Shown piece after piece: positions 1 through 4,429 of a stretch of DNA of 5,755 bases. Each line of letters starts with the position of its first letter. The first letter of the stretch is position 1. The stretch comes from an uncultured Desulfovibrio sp. (lineage in GTDB: Bacteria; Desulfobacterota; Desulfovibrionia; Desulfovibrionales; Desulfovibrionaceae). The stretch covers positions 1 to 5,755 of the forward strand of contig CAMBWG010000158.1 of NCBI GenBank assembly GCA_945871415.1. Direction: 5' to 3'. A model generated the notes under the pieces. That model worked only from the letters and a program-made list of their open reading frames with translations. It made no database searches and was not told the DNA's origin. Made by a program: the position numbers and the translations under genes.

Positions 1-55
1 TGTGATTACTTAAGGGAAAATTTTTCTTGACCGTTTTGCTTACTTTTGTAATCAT
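1..55 (-). CDS. N-terminal fragment of an unidentified gene leaving the window
   Basis: Read on the minus strand, an ATG at 55-53 opens a frame that stays open to the window edge and gives 18 residues beginning MITKVSKTVKKNFP. Its ATG shares the bases ATGA with the stop of the small ORF upstream (240-52), which is the usual sign of translational coupling. The stretch is A+T-rich and lysine-rich, unlike the GC-rich leader before it. The product cannot be identified from 18 residues. By position it is the main gene of the leftward operon that faces away from the regulator at 716. In c4/icd/ant-type immunity loci this place is held by an antirepressor, but that is analogy only. Confidence 0.45.
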   Translation of the reverse strand, partial: MITKVSKTVKKNFPLSNH

Positions 56-240
56 ATTTTCACCAACACGATGAACCGGCGAAAAACCCGCCACGGCGGC
101 AAGTAGCGAAAAGGGGAACCGTGAAGGCAATCCGCTGGGCGGCATGAAGGCCGGGGCGACCCGGTGGGAGCGGAAAAGAGCCCTCCCCGCACGCTCGCAA
201 GAGGCCCGTTAAGGCGGAGGGAAAGAGTATGGATTTTCAC
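52..240 (-). CDS. Small leader ORF, about 62 aa, coupled to the next gene leftward
   Basis: The frame is open from a TTG at 252, but the better start is GTG at 240. It lies six bases after GGAG (250-247), while the TTG has no ribosome site. The product is basic, Pro/Arg/Ser-rich and ends FRRFIVLVKI. It shows no domain, signal peptide or membrane segment. Its TGA (54-52) overlaps the ATG of the next minus-strand frame as ATGA, so its translation probably controls entry to that gene. This resembles small icd/ash-type ORFs ahead of antirepressor or replication genes in P1- and P4-like elements. The protein sequence may matter less than the act of translating it. It could also be non-coding, since the same DNA can form GNRA-loop hairpins on the plus strand (151-164). 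Confidence 0.4.
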   Translation of the reverse strand: MKIHTLSLRLNGPLASVRGGLFSAPTGSPRPSCRPADCLHGSPFRYLPPWRVFRRFIVLVKI

Positions 241-419
241 AACATGCTCCAAAGGGCGGGCGGGACGGAAAAACGGCTGGAAAGAAGGCCGCAGCGCGAA
301 CGCGCACCGGAGCGACGGGGGCCGAGCCGACCAACAGGGCCGCTACATTTAAACTTTTCGTTTCAGACCGCCAACCCGCGGGCTTTGTCCGGAAGTTGGC
401 GGAAATGAAACGGAAAACT
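209..419 (-). other. Start-less open frame resembling ash/Icd-like reading frames
   Basis: On the minus strand, one frame is open for about 70 codons from just after a TGA (422-420) to the TAA at 211-209. It contains no ATG. It includes the peptide GSAPVAPVRVRAAAFF and ends in SFPPP. From memory this peptide style occurs in frames annotated as ash-family or host cell division inhibitor Icd-like in P4- and P1-type elements; I could not check this. Such frames often lie over structured RNA, so the conservation may belong to the RNA rather than to a protein. It is listed as a clue to the locus type, not as a confident gene. Confidence 0.3.
355..417 (-). ncRNA. Long hairpin in the leftward leader, possible c4/CI-type antisense RNA
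   Basis: Two perfect stems are stacked. CGTTTCA (359-365) pairs with TGAAACG (406-412), and CCGCCAAC (368-375) pairs with GTTGGCGG (395-402), with a small internal loop between them. TTTT (355-358) and AAAA (414-417) extend the base. The tip has a further short helix, GGGC-TTT-GTCC on the plus strand. The hairpin lies in the untranslated leader between the minus-strand promoter (651-624) and the coupled ORFs at 240-1. A near copy of one arm, CCGACCAAC at 327-335, could pair with GTTGGCGG instead, giving competing structures as in antisense immunity RNAs. The strand is inferred from the leftward promoter. Confidence 0.4.
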
Positions 420-457
420 TTTCAGGCTACCGGCCCGATATTTAAAAGCTGATTGTT

Positions 458-506
458 TCGCGCCCTGGTCCAAACCGGCGTCCAGGCGCGACCGGATTCC
501 ATCCGG
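458..506 (-). repeat. Two adjacent hairpins in the leftward leader
   Basis: TCGCGCC (458-464) pairs with GGCGCGA (485-491), and TGG (466-468) extends it with CCA (482-484) across one bulged C. Next to it, CCGGA (492-496) pairs with TCCGG (502-506) around a five-base loop. Both lie in the roughly 370-nt leader transcribed leftward from about 617. With the palindrome at 597-614 and the hairpin at 355-417 they make this leader almost continuously base-paired, which fits an RNA with a structural role. Confidence 0.4.
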
Positions 507-596
507 CATCCCTCCCCCTGTTCATCCGGCGGCGTTCGGGAGCTACCACGGCGCGGCGTCGGCTGCGGGTTCGTCGGGGCTGATTGTCGAAGAACC

Positions 597-614
597 GGGA
601 CGGCGGGCCGTCCC
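597..614. repeat. Perfect GC palindrome at the start of the leftward transcript
   Basis: GGGACGGC (597-604) and GCCGTCCC (607-614) are perfect inverted arms separated by GG. The arms begin a few bases downstream of the expected minus-strand start site (about 617). The hairpin would therefore sit at the extreme 5' end of that RNA, where it could protect against decay or influence early elongation. It has no U-tract and is not a terminator. Confidence 0.5.
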
Positions 615-623
615 CTTGACCAC

Positions 624-651
624 AGCATACTATCAGCGTTAATTGAGTCAA
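624..651 (-). promoter_or_regulatory. Leftward sigma70-type promoter
   Basis: On the minus strand, TTGACT (651-646) and TATGCT (629-624) are separated by 16 bases. The spacer contains the repeated half-site GCGTTAATTG (636-645), so a bound regulator would block polymerase. Transcription would run left through the structured leader into the ORFs at 240-1. Confidence 0.55.
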
Positions 652-693
652 GAAAAAATAACGCTCACAATTAACGCCTTATAATGATAGTAT
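627..693. promoter_or_regulatory. Compound operator between the divergent promoters
   Basis: Two nested inverted repeats flank the centre. ATACTATC (627-634) matches GATAGTAT (686-693), and GCGTTAATTG (636-645) matches CAATTAACGC (668-677). The right half has about seven extra bases, which hold TATAAT. A partial copy, TAACGC, lies at 659-664. The GCGTTAAT half-site recurs as a dyad at 1060-1078. The likely ligand is the HTH protein encoded at 716-1003, which would give autoregulation and control of the leftward unit. This is inferred from position and repetition. Confidence 0.6.
680..685 (+). promoter_or_regulatory. Perfect -10 hexamer for the regulator gene
   Basis: TATAAT lies at 680-685, giving an expected RNA start near 692 and a leader of about 24 nt. 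No good -35 box is present at the proper distance (657-662 reads AATAAC). The promoter may therefore be weak, or may need a protein bound at the adjacent CAATTAACGC site. Confidence 0.45.
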
Positions 694-717
694 AGCCCGC
701 AAAAAAGGATGGGCTAT
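692..717 (+). promoter_or_regulatory. Hairpin enclosing the regulator's ribosome site and start codon
   Basis: ATAGCCC (692-698) pairs perfectly with GGGCTAT (711-717). The loop holds the Shine-Dalgarno AAGGA, and the first two bases of the ATG at 716 are in the stem. It begins at the predicted RNA 5' end. It could hold down translation of the regulator or stabilise the mRNA. Confidence 0.45.
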
Positions 718-1003
718 GCCAGAGGAACTCCGCAGTATGATTGAACGCGAGGCTATGCGAGTCATTGATTCCAAGCGAAAAGAGCGCGGTATGACCATAG
801 ACGACTTGGCCAAACTCCTTTACCCGGAAAAGAACTTGCCGGCAGCGCGCATGATGATTCAAAGACTCCGCGCCCCACAAGGAAACAAGCCACCGCGCAA
901 AATGGATCTTGGAGAGTTCGTCGAGCTGACAAAGGCCGTTGGCCTTGACCCGGGCCACACGTTAACCGCTATTTTACAAAATTTTGCCGAAACAAAAATT
1001 TAG
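716..1003 (+). CDS. Small HTH-type transcriptional regulator, phage-repressor-like
   Basis: The product is 95 aa. Residues about 26-52 look like a helix-turn-helix: a first helix (MTIDDLAKLL) followed after a turn by a basic second helix (AARMMIQRLR). A second helical stretch at 65-90 could serve dimerisation. The basic N-terminal region (residues 11-24) may also contact DNA. The start is the ATG at 716, six bases after AGGA. The gene stands alone: it has its own -10, lies divergent to the leftward unit and is closed by an intrinsic terminator at 1020-1052. Repeated GCGTTAAT half-sites occur on both sides of it, in two promoters. It is therefore probably the element's repressor, or a Cro-like switch protein, controlling itself, the leftward operon and the unit at 1053-1616. 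The fold call is by eye and the target sites are inferred. Confidence 0.8.
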   Translation: MPEELRSMIEREAMRVIDSKRKERGMTIDDLAKLLYPEKNLPAARMMIQRLRAPQGNKPPRKMDLGEFVELTKAVGLDPGHTLTAILQNFAETKI

Positions 1004-1019
1004 CGATCACAATGCGCGG

Positions 1020-1052
1020 AACGCCAGTTTTAACTACTGGCGTTATTTTTTA
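1020..1052 (+). terminator. Intrinsic terminator of the regulator gene
   Basis: AACGCCAGT (1020-1028) pairs perfectly with ACTGGCGTT (1036-1044) around a seven-base loop. A T-rich tail (1043-1054) follows. It starts 17 bases after the regulator's stop codon. The next promoter's -35 box begins at the end of the T-tract. Confidence 0.9.
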
Positions 1053-1080
1053 TTGACATATTAACGCTAATCGTTAATCC
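1053..1080 (+). promoter_or_regulatory. Promoter of the small membrane-protein unit, with embedded operator
   Basis: A perfect -35 box TTGACA (1053-1058) and TAATCC (1075-1080) are separated by 16 bases. The spacer and -10 contain a perfect dyad, ATTAACG (1060-1066) and CGTTAAT (1072-1078), five bases apart. It is built from the same half-site as the operators at 636-645 and 668-677, so the regulator encoded just upstream probably represses this promoter. Confidence 0.65.
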
Positions 1081-1272
1081 TGTCTTTGCCAGCGAGGAAA
1101 CACCCTCGGCGGCAAGGACGCAGGCGCGTCCCGGTTCCTTGACAATGGACGCGAAGAATGTCGCAAGCGGCGGGGCAAGGCAGCTCCCCAACCGTCGCCC
1201 CAGACCGGAGCAGACACGGCGGAAGCGTATGGACGGATGCCGTGAAAATGGCTACGTTAGCGGTAAGGAGAC
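1081..1272 (+). promoter_or_regulatory. Structured leader with alternative helices
   Basis: This stretch has no convincing gene and folds strongly. GTCTTTGCC (1082-1090) pairs with GGCAAGGAC (1111-1119), enclosing CGAGG (1093-1097) with CCTCG (1104-1108). GCGTCC (1126-1131) can pair either with GGACGC upstream (1116-1121, four-base loop) or, as CGCGTCC (1125-1131), with GGACGCG downstream (1147-1153). The upstream choice breaks the first helix. Such exclusive pairing is typical of attenuators and riboswitch-like leaders. No known riboswitch core was recognised. It could equally be a functional RNA in its own right that shares the transcript with the two small proteins. Confidence 0.45.
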
Positions 1273-1434
1273 ATGAAGAAAGCGATTCTGAAACGCACTG
1301 CGGACGTGCTGGAAAAGCTGGCTGTAGGCAGTATGCTTGTGGGGCTGTTCCAAGGTAAGTCTGTAGGTATAGGCATTGGCCTTATCTTTCTGGTTATGTC
1401 CTACATTTTTACTGCACTGGAGGCGAAATCATGA
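1273..1434 (+). CDS. Small hydrophobic membrane protein, 53 aa
   Basis: The sequence starts MKKAILKRTADVLEKLAVG. A basic amphipathic N-terminus (1-16) is followed by two hydrophobic stretches, about 17-27 and 32-49, separated by QGKS. This suggests one or two inner-membrane passes. An in-frame TAA at 1264-1266 just ahead makes ATG 1273 the first available start. TAAGGAG (1264-1270) is a strong ribosome site but only two bases from the ATG, which is unusually close. The stop overlaps the next start as ATGA. Glycine-rich hydrophobic segments and small size leave open holin-like, toxin-like or regulatory roles. No family is assigned. Confidence 0.7.
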   Translation: MKKAILKRTADVLEKLAVGSMLVGLFQGKSVGIGIGLIFLVMSYIFTALEAKS

Positions 1435-1514
1435 GCATTTGGGCACTGTTCTTTCTTGCCGGGCTTGCCATTGCAGGCGTAGGCGTCTGGGCGCAATTCT
1501 GCCTCAAGAACTAA
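1431..1514 (+). CDS. Tiny membrane protein, 27 aa
   Basis: Essentially one transmembrane helix (residues 3-22, rich in Ala, Gly, Leu, Phe) followed by a short polar tail ending FCLKN. It starts at ATG 1431, which overlaps the previous stop, with GGAGG (1419-1423) seven bases upstream: a nearly ideal ribosome site. The tight coupling suggests the two small proteins are made in fixed ratio and act together in the membrane, but no function can be assigned. The good ribosome site and the shared operon argue against chance. Confidence 0.6.
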   Translation: MSIWALFFLAGLAIAGVGVWAQFCLKN

Positions 1515-1533
1515 TCAGACAAACCGCAAGGAA

Positions 1534-1578
1534 GGTAGCGAGGAGGTTACACGATGTAACCGACTAAAGCTAACTACC
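1534..1578 (+). promoter_or_regulatory. Hairpin with strong ribosome site before an AUG-UAA start-stop
   Basis: GGTTACA (1545-1551) and TGTAACC (1555-1561) form a perfect seven-pair hairpin with a CGA loop. GGTAG (1534-1538) can pair with CTACC (1574-1578) outside it. AGGAGG (1541-1546) stands seven bases before ATG TAA (1554-1559), a minimal open frame of one codon. It lies between the second small gene and the terminator. It may be a ribosome-docking or stalling element, or simply a structured 3' end. Confidence 0.4.
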
Positions 1579-1585
1579 ATTCACA

Positions 1586-1616
1586 AAGGGCGACCCTTCG
1601 GGGCCGCCCTTTTTTA
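1586..1616 (+). terminator. Intrinsic terminator with UUCG tetraloop
   Basis: AAGGGCG (1586-1592) pairs with CGCCCTT (1605-1611) and CCC (1594-1596) with GGG (1601-1603). There is one A/C mismatch between the helices and a TTCG loop. A run of T (1610-1615) follows. It closes the small membrane-protein unit, so the genes from 1974 onward need their own promoter. Confidence 0.92.
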
Positions 1617-1651
1617 TTGCCCGAAAATTTCCGCTCCCGCTTCCCGTGGAG

Positions 1652-1702
1652 ACTCCGGCGAAGGCCGCCGATAGCCGGAGTTGAGCGCAACGGGACGGCC
1701 TT
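1652..1702 (+). promoter_or_regulatory. Candidate H-type RNA pseudoknot
   Basis: ACTCCGGC (1652-1659) pairs perfectly with GCCGGAGT (1674-1681). AAGGCCG (1661-1667), which lies in that loop, pairs perfectly with CGGCCTT (1696-1702) downstream. The connecting loops are 1, 6 and 14 nt, which is sterically possible. Alternatively the second helix plus the following TTTT could act as a weak terminator that competes with the first, making an attenuator for the operon from 1974. Confidence 0.4.
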
Positions 1703-1804
1703 TTGCATATTTGAGGTCGTTATCCTGCCCCCCCGGCGGCTTTTCTTCTGACACATTCAACTTTCTAAATTTTCCCGCGCCATCGGGGCGCATCACCGCA
1801 ACCG

Positions 1805-1869
1805 CCCGCGCTCCGGCGTATTTGGAATCGACTGGCATCTATGCACACCGCAGGCTGCCGGAGCGCGGG
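1805..1869. repeat. 13-bp perfect inverted repeat upstream of the operon
   Basis: CCCGCGCTCCGGC (1805-1817) and GCCGGAGCGCGGG (1857-1869) are exact reverse complements around 39 bases. As RNA this would be a strong stem ending two bases before the AAGGAG (1871-1876) of the short ORF. As DNA it could be a protein-binding or replication-initiation site. Confidence 0.65.
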
Positions 1870-1881
1870 AAAGGAGAGCGC

Positions 1882-1977
1882 ATGTGGCGCGAAATTTCTC
1901 CCCACTCCAGCCGCCCGGCCCTGGCCTTGAGGCTTGCTGCCGGGGACTTCTACTTCTCGATGAGGAAAAAACCATGA
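1882..1977 (+). CDS. Leader peptide ORF, 31 aa, coupled to the operon
   Basis: The ATG at 1882 has AAGGAG five bases upstream (1871-1876), the best ribosome site in this leader. The product begins MWREISPHSS and ends FSMRKKP, with no recognisable domain. Its TGA overlaps the ATG of the next gene as ATGA (1974-1977). It may act as a translated regulator of operon entry, as the ORF at 240-52 may do for the leftward unit. The same ribosome site would also serve a GTG at 1884 in another frame, which would extend the next gene's product to 103 aa, so the coding frame here is not settled. Confidence 0.45.
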   Translation: MWREISPHSSRPALALRLAAGDFYFSMRKKP

Positions 1978-2195
1978 CGACAGATAACAAGGAACAGCGC
2001 CGGCTGACTCTGGAGATCACCTCCTGCCGTCTGACGCAGGGCGTTCAGAATCGTCCCGGCACGGGAAAGGTGGCCGCGAACTGGCTCCTTCTGGCTGCGC
2101 GCTGGGCGCGGCGTAACGGCTTCCTGTGCACGGCCATGCGCATGGAGGCGCGGGCCGTGGAATGCCTGCATGCTTTCACGGAGGTGGCGGCATGA
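1974..2195 (+). CDS. Unknown 73-aa protein, first gene of the recombination operon
   Basis: Begins MTTDNKEQRRLTLEITSCRL. ATG 1974 has AGGA (1963-1966) seven bases before it; an in-frame GTG at 1884 is a possible earlier start. The second half (residues 36-70) looks like two helices rich in Ala, Arg and Leu. PGTGK at about 28-32 is not a full Walker A motif. No membrane segment is visible. Position and size suit an accessory or regulatory protein of the recombination genes that follow. No family recognised. Its TGA overlaps the next ATG (2192) as ATGA. Confidence 0.7.
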   Translation: MTTDNKEQRRLTLEITSCRLTQGVQNRPGTGKVAANWLLLAARWARRNGFLCTAMRMEARAVECLHAFTEVAA

Positions 2196-3502
2196 GCACC
2201 AGTAACGCTATTGCAGTGACGCTGCGCGCCAGGGCCCAGGCTGCCTTTGAAAGACTCTCTTCCGCCTGCCCGGAAGATGCCGGAATCGTCGGGAAATACC
2301 TTGCCGCGCTGCATGGTAAGAATGTGATCGCCCTTGATGAGGGCGAGGCATTTGTGCTGACGGACTCCGGCGGCCGCCAGATAAAGGCGACCAAGCGGAC
2401 TGTGCGGCTGTCCGTCGAAAATGGCGGTCTGGTACAGCCCGTTTTCAACGGGCCGTATGTCATCTCCGCGCCCGGCTACGGAATGCTCGCCCGCGCTGCG
2501 GGTGCTGTCGTCATGAACGCCCCGACCGTGACGGTTGATGGCGTGATGCAGCAGAATCCCTATGTCAGGCGTGGCCCGGACGGAACCGTTCTGGAAGTGC
2601 ACTGCCGGTCAACGGCATTCCGCTACAACGAAAACGGACAGCCCGTTGTCAGCGACCGCACGACTGTTTTCGACACGGGAACGTACACTCTGTCCGACAT
2701 GGTGGGGAAGGCCAAGAAACACAAGGAAGCCTTCCGGCTTCTTCCGGCCGCCTTCCCCGCTCCTGAACCGCAGGAACAGTGGGCCTGCTATCGCGTGGAC
2801 GAGGCCATTAATCTCTGGATGAAAATCACGCATGACGAGGTGCTGACCTTTCTGGGGCAGGTCCTGAACAGGAAGAAAAAGGCGCTGGAGTTTGCCCAGA
2901 CCTTTGCTCAGAGAAACGCGCTCAAGCACCTTTTCGGGCTGTCCGTTGCGCCCAAAAATGTGGGAACCGTCTGGGATGTGCCGGTACTGTGCTGGGTGCC
3001 TGTCGATGGCGGCCTGATTCGCTTTGACATGAGCAAGTATGAGGTCTCGACAAAGATCATTGAGGCGCTGACAGCCGGTCAGCCTGTGGCCTTGCCGGAA
3101 GCAAAAGACCCGATTGTCATCTCCCGCGGCACGGATGAAGTGGCCGGCAGCGAGTTGAACGAAGAGACCGATCCCCTTGAAAACCCGGACTGCTATGCCG
3201 ATGCGCCGACAATGGACGCGCCGCGGCCCGCCCCTGCGCCTGTGGCCGCGCCCAGTCCCGAGCCGGAACCGGAACCGGAGCCCGCGCCGGAGCCGGAAGA
3301 GGCTCCGGCCGTCGGCTGGACGCAGAAAGAATTGAAGGCATGGAACAATCTCGCCGTGGTGAAGCAGGAATTTCCCTCGGAATACCGCTCCGCATTGCTG
3401 GAGCTGGGCTTGCGGGAGGAGAACGTCACCCCTGAAAACGCCGAAGAAATCAATCGAACCGTGTCCAGAATTCTGGATGCCGACAATCAGGAGGAAGCAT
3501 GA
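2192..3502 (+). CDS. Putative phage-type single-strand annealing/recombination protein, 436 aa
   Basis: ATG 2192 is chosen because it has GGAGGT six bases upstream and overlaps the previous stop; an earlier in-frame ATG (2126) lacks both. Residues about 60-270 form a mixed domain, including VMQQNPYVRRGPDG (from 118) and a helix AQRNALKHLFG (about 239-249). That helix resembles the AxxRAL-hLhG element near the end of ERF/Rad52-like annealing cores. Similarity is by eye and weak. Residues about 340-371 are a Pro/Glu linker with repeated EP pairs. A helical domain (about 373-436) follows, with an acidic C-terminal tail as in many ssDNA-associated proteins. Neighbouring Rad50-like and UvrD-like genes support a recombination role. 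It could instead be another DNA-binding or replication protein. Confidence 0.9.
   Translation: MSTSNAIAVTLRARAQAAFERLSSACPEDAGIVGKYLAALHGKNVIALDEGEAFVLTDSGGRQIKATKRTVRLSVENGGLVQPVFNGPYVISAPGYGMLARAAGAVVMNAPTVTVDGVMQQNPYVRRGPDGTVLEVHCRSTAFRYNENGQPVVSDRTTVFDTGTYTLSDMVGKAKKHKEAFRLLPAAFPAPEPQEQWACYRVDEAINLWMKITHDEVLTFLGQVLNRKKKALEFAQTFAQRNALKHLFGLSVAPKNVGTVWDVPVLCWVPVDGGLIRFDMSKYEVSTKIIEALTAGQPVALPEAKDPIVISRGTDEVAGSELNEETDPLENPDCYADAPTMDAPRPAPAPVAAPSPEPEPEPEPAPEPEEAPAVGWTQKELKAWNNLAVVKQEFPSEYRSALLELGLREENVTPENAEEINRTVSRILDADNQEEA
3230..3305 (+). repeat. Pro/Glu dipeptide repeat region within the 436-aa gene
   Basis: Near-tandem codon pairs for Pro and Glu (variants of ccggaa, ccggag) encode a flexible linker between the core and the C-terminal domain. 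The DNA is low-complexity and may vary in copy number between relatives by slippage. Confidence 0.7.
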
Positions 3503-4428
3503 TCCGGCGCGTTTATGCGCAGGGATTCAAGGGGCTGGACTTCGACCAGCCCCTTGCGCCGCATACGGTCATCGTCGGGCGCGTGGGCAGTGGAAAAAGC
3601 TCGCGCGCCCTTGCTTTGACTCTGGCGGTTACCGGCTCCCTGCCCGGCATGGCCCGCAACAATGACATCCTGTCCGCCATAGGCGATGGAAACAGGCTGC
3701 TTGTCGGCATCGAATTTGACAACGGCTCGACCTTTGAACGGGAGTTCAGGCGCAAGCCCAAAAATGGCTCTGTCACGAGTTCATGCCGTGTCAACGGCGA
3801 AGCGGTGGCCAAAAACCTCTTTGAACTTGAGCTTGACCGCATGGGCGTCTGCATAGCGGACCCCGCCGCTTTTCTGGCTCTCTCCGACAGCAAAAAAATA
3901 GACGAGCTTTTCCGTCTGTTTCCCCCTGCCGGGGACGTGCGCGGCCTCAACGCCGACATTGCCAAAGTCAAAGCCGCAATTTCCGAAATCGAGGGAGACA
4001 TCCGGGCAAAGGAACAATCCTGCAAGAGCCTGACGGAAACGCTCTCCCAGATGCAGCTTCCTCCCGCGACCCTGCCGGAAATTCAGGCGGAAATCGCAAA
4101 GACGGAACGGGAATATCAGGAAGTCCGCGACGAGATCACACGGGAACGGGCGCGGATTGAGCTGGAGGCCGGAGAACAGACCGAACACACGGCCGCAACG
4201 CCGCCGGAACAGCTCACCCTGACAGGGGGCGCGCCGGAAGTCCCCTTCGAGGCCGGGGAGCCGCAGGCCCCCAGACCGGCAGGGAATGAAGACGGCGCTG
4301 CCGCGACAGAAAGAGCCGTCCAGGCGCTGGAGCGCGTTCTTTCGGCGCTGGAACGCGCCGGGTGTGAAGGTTGTGCGGCAAAAATGGTTCTGCGCCGGGA
4401 ACTCAGACAGCTTCGGAATGGGGCATGA
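3499..4428 (+). CDS. N-terminal half of a split Rad50/SbcC-like ATPase, 309 aa
   Basis: The N-terminus (MIRRVYAQGFKGL) has the SMC/Rad50 head pattern. Walker A is at 27-34 (GRVGSGKS). Residues about 110-137 (ending DPAAFLALSDSKKIDELF) match the head's lead-in to the coiled coil. Two coiled-coil stretches follow at about 150-185 and 190-225. After a Pro/Gly-rich linker (about 230-262) comes a last helix with CEGC at 289-292, the place and form of a Rad50 zinc-hook CxxC. It lacks the signature motif, Walker B and H-loop, which are in the next gene. Full-length Rad50/SbcC is one chain several times longer. The start at 3499 overlaps the previous stop (ATGA) with AGGAGG upstream. It is expected to dimerise or pair with the next product to bind ATP and DNA ends. 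Confidence 0.93.
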   Translation: MIRRVYAQGFKGLDFDQPLAPHTVIVGRVGSGKSSRALALTLAVTGSLPGMARNNDILSAIGDGNRLLVGIEFDNGSTFEREFRRKPKNGSVTSSCRVNGEAVAKNLFELELDRMGVCIADPAAFLALSDSKKIDELFRLFPPAGDVRGLNADIAKVKAAISEIEGDIRAKEQSCKSLTETLSQMQLPPATLPEIQAEIAKTEREYQEVRDEITRERARIELEAGEQTEHTAATPPEQLTLTGGAPEVPFEAGEPQAPRPAGNEDGAAATERAVQALERVLSALERAGCEGCAAKMVLRRELRQLRNGA

Positions 4429-4429
4429 C

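Larger units (their letters stand above)
1617..1973 (+). promoter_or_regulatory. Leader region of the recombination operon
   Basis: About 360 bases with no convincing long gene. From 5' to 3' it holds the pseudoknot candidate (1652-1702), a T-rich stretch (1741-1775), a 13-bp inverted repeat (1805-1869) and the short ORF at 1882-1977. No clear sigma70 promoter was found. TAAATT at 1766-1771 is the best -10-like hexamer but its -35 is poor. A plus-strand frame open from 1681 to 1977 includes a peptide GRITATARAP near the inverted repeat. It recalls reading frames laid over immunity RNA in P4-like elements, though I could not verify that. Confidence 0.4.

Noticed and set aside
27..54. Plus-strand promoter-like TTGACC, 16 bases, TAATCA
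   Set aside because: It lies within the minus-strand coding start (MITKVSK...), and no plus-strand gene follows for over 600 bases. A+T-rich coding readily gives such matches.
151..164. GNRA-loop hairpin CCGGG-GCGA-CCCGG on the plus strand
   Set aside because: A neat hairpin, but the nearby evidence favours minus-strand transcription, where the loop is not GNRA. Kept only as a note that the strand of the RNA is unsettled.
164..352. Plus-strand 62-codon frame
   Set aside because: Start lacks a suitable ribosome site; Arg/Gly-rich composition typical of an antisense shadow; lies over the structured leftward leader.
363..509. Minus-strand 48-codon frame beginning MPDGIRSRL
   Set aside because: The purine-rich run ahead touches the ATG with no proper spacing, and the frame runs through the long hairpin at 355-417. 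RNA structure explains the region better.
1158..1358. Plus-strand 66-codon frame over the leader and first small gene
   Set aside because: No ribosome site, overlaps the better-supported 1273-1434 gene in another frame, and the composition looks like structured RNA read as protein.
1614..1838. Minus-strand frames over the operon leader
   Set aside because: No ribosome site or recognisable domain; the strand is opposite to all nearby signals.
2045..2602. Long minus-strand frame (185 codons) opposite the 436-aa gene
   Set aside because: GC-rich coding DNA often leaves the opposite strand open. The plus-strand genes have ribosome sites and overlapping start-stop junctions.
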